Of a stretch of 64,000 nucleotides of DNA, positions 62,829 through 64,000 are shown one piece after another. Source of the stretch: Triticum aestivum. Its lineage: Eukaryota; Streptophyta; Magnoliopsida; Poales; Poaceae. Below the pieces are notes generated by a model. The model made no database searches and was not told the DNA's origin. It saw only the letters and a program-made list of their open reading frames with translations. The stretch spans positions 408,047,452-408,111,451 of the forward strand of contig NC_057811.1 of the NCBI RefSeq assembly GCF_018294505.1, read 5' to 3'. Each line of letters begins with the position of its first letter. The stretch's first letter is position 1. The translations under genes and the position numbers were made by a program.

Positions 62829-64000
62829 GTATCGGGTATGGGCACTCCCCTTGGCTTTCGCCAAGCTTGGGGGAGGTGTCCCGGTATCGTATCATCCCAC
62901 TATCTTTTTTATTTTACTTTTCTTAGTTCGATCTTTTTGCTTTAGATGAAATAAAGTTTAGTTCGATCCTTTCTTCTTTGAGAGTTTGCTTAGTGATCTA
63001 TCATTGTAATCGTGTGCAAGTTATATAATAAATTTTAGTTTGAGTTTTTCTTTATTTACTTTCATGTTGCAAATAAAGAAAAGAAATAATAAAGAAAATA
63101 AAAGGAGAAAGAAAGTAAATAAAAGAACGGAAATAAATCAATAAGATCATATACTAATCCTATGGTAGGTGATAGCACCACATAAGGAAAAGTATAAGTA
63201 AGAAAATTTTATTAGAGATTGACAAACATAGCATTAGTCAGTGACGCAACTCATGCAAGAATTAATAAGGGAAGGGAAGATTCACATATAAATATACCAT
63301 CCTAGAAATCTTTTGTGATTATGAGCCCTCATCAAAATATTGTATGCCAAAATGTTGACGTTGGACAAGGAGGGCAACATAATGGTTTATGTTTGTTTAT
63401 ATTCACATAGAAGTCATATTGTCATAGATCCTTTAACGTGTGGTGCTTGCCCCCTATCTTTGCTAGCCAAAAATTCTGCACTAAGTAGAGATACTACTTG
63501 TGCGTCCAAAAACCTTTAACCCAAATCTTTTTCAAGTGTCCACCATATCTACCTAGGGATTGAGCAAGATCCCTCAAGTAAGTTGCCATCGGTGCAAAAA
63601 GGCAATGAAAATTGCTTCTAAATGTGTGAGATTGTTTAGTGTAAGAGAAAATTGAGCATTGCACGAACTTGGATGACAAAGAATAAAAGCGACAGACTGC
63701 ATAATAAAGGTTGTCATCTTAAGGGGCAATGTAACATGACGTTATTTTGCACTAAGGGATTGAGCATACAAACAAATAAACGCATGGCAACCTCTGCTTC
63801 CCTCTGCGAAGGGCCTATCTTTTACTTTCATGTATTTACTTTTATGCAAAGAGTCAAAGTTTTCCTTCTATTCCTTTTTATTTTTCTCCTTTGGCAAGCA
63901 TCATGTGGTGAGGAAAGATCTAGGCACATATGTCCAGTTGAATATAGATAGCATGAGTTATTATTGTTGACATCACCCTTGAGGTGAGTATGTTGGGAGG
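62829..64000 (+). repeat. 3' non-coding region of the second Athila-type Gypsy
   Basis: After CAAGCTTGGGGGAGGTGTCC (62872 on), AT-rich sequence with AAATAAAGAAAAGAAATAAT-like repeats leads into text shared with 41430-42400: TTCACATATAAATATACC, GTTGGACAAGGAGGGCAAC, GTGTGGTGCTTGC and CTCTGCGAAGGGCCTATC. No gene is seen. The window ends before the polypurine tract and 3' LTR. Confidence 0.75.

Larger units (their letters stand above)
55030..64000 (+). mobile_element. Second Athila-type Gypsy, nested in gag of the first, incomplete at the window end
   Basis: It has a 5' LTR at 55030-56611 and a PBS at 56623. A Gag remnant, a protease, a 1.27-kb non-coding spacer, an RT-RNaseH-integrase frame (59229-61976) and a downstream ORF (62307-62828) follow, then a 3' non-coding region that reaches 64000. 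The 3' LTR is not in the window. The spacer and 3' region match the non-autonomous Gypsy at 36.8-44.5 kb, and the LTR starts are related (TGATAYGTCTCCAACGTATC). Only two in-frame stops interrupt pol. The protease-spacer-RT order is unusual and suggests recombination between family members. Confidence 0.88.

Noticed and set aside
1..64000. CRISPR arrays, rRNA, tRNA genes, bacterial operons
   Set aside because: No regularly spaced palindromic repeats, no rRNA blocks and no cloverleaf sequence was noticed; TGG-starting sites are retrotransposon primer-binding sites.

Overview
The window reads as intergenic DNA of a large, repeat-rich grass genome, most likely wheat or a close Triticeae relative. 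The reasons are an Angela/BARE/WIS-type Copia LTR with its initiator-Met primer-binding site, a short-LTR Gypsy resembling the wheat Fatima group, Athila-type Gypsy elements primed by tRNA-Asp, and Stowaway and Tourist MITEs. I see no intact host protein-coding gene, and no rRNA, tRNA, CRISPR or bacterial feature. Family names come from memory, not from a search.

Region 1 (1-26.5 kb) is a minus-strand, spliced, plant-transposase-like gene (En/Spm style) cut in two. A 22.6-kb Gypsy composite (2022-24632, target-site duplication CCCAA) sits inside one of its exons, and removing it restores an open exon. The Gypsy encodes Gag and protease on the plus strand but no reverse transcriptase or integrase. 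On its minus strand it carries a spliced 'gypsy-type transposon' coiled-coil gene. Two Copia elements are nested in it: a degenerate Angela-like element (3495-12021, TSD GAACA) inside gag, and a nearly complete short-LTR Copia in reverse orientation (18051-23142) inside the antisense gene. Hand-counted LTR divergences (about 3.4%, 2.6% and 2.0%) agree with the nesting order.

Region 2 (25.7-52.9 kb) holds MITEs, a GC-rich stretch and, from about 30.8 to 49.4 kb, a tandemly duplicated set of transcription-unit-like modules. Each has a conserved promoter core (TATGGAGAGA, then CCACTATATATA) and a GC-rich leader without a conserved reading frame. Three copies end in a shared exon-like segment (GGATGCTCAGCT...GGAACTGCACAAAA). 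Inside the array are about five copies of a 580-690-bp repeat, several with a TTTTGTGCAGTT/AACTGCACAAAA foldback, and a separate 31-bp near-perfect hairpin. One module is split by a 7.7-kb non-autonomous Gypsy (36830-44526). This array is my best candidate for something undescribed: a family of non-coding transcription units.

Region 3 (50-64 kb) has a Tourist-like MITE, a duplicated dispersed repeat, an Athila-type Gypsy (LTR 52874-54392 plus a gag start), and nested in that gag a second Athila-type Gypsy (from 55030, running off the window). The second element has protease, a non-coding spacer, RT-RNaseH-integrase with two in-frame stops, and a downstream ORF behind a TATA box. Its spacer and 3' region match those of the non-autonomous element at 36.8-44.5 kb, so the two look like an autonomous/non-autonomous pair, and the protease-spacer-RT order suggests recombination.
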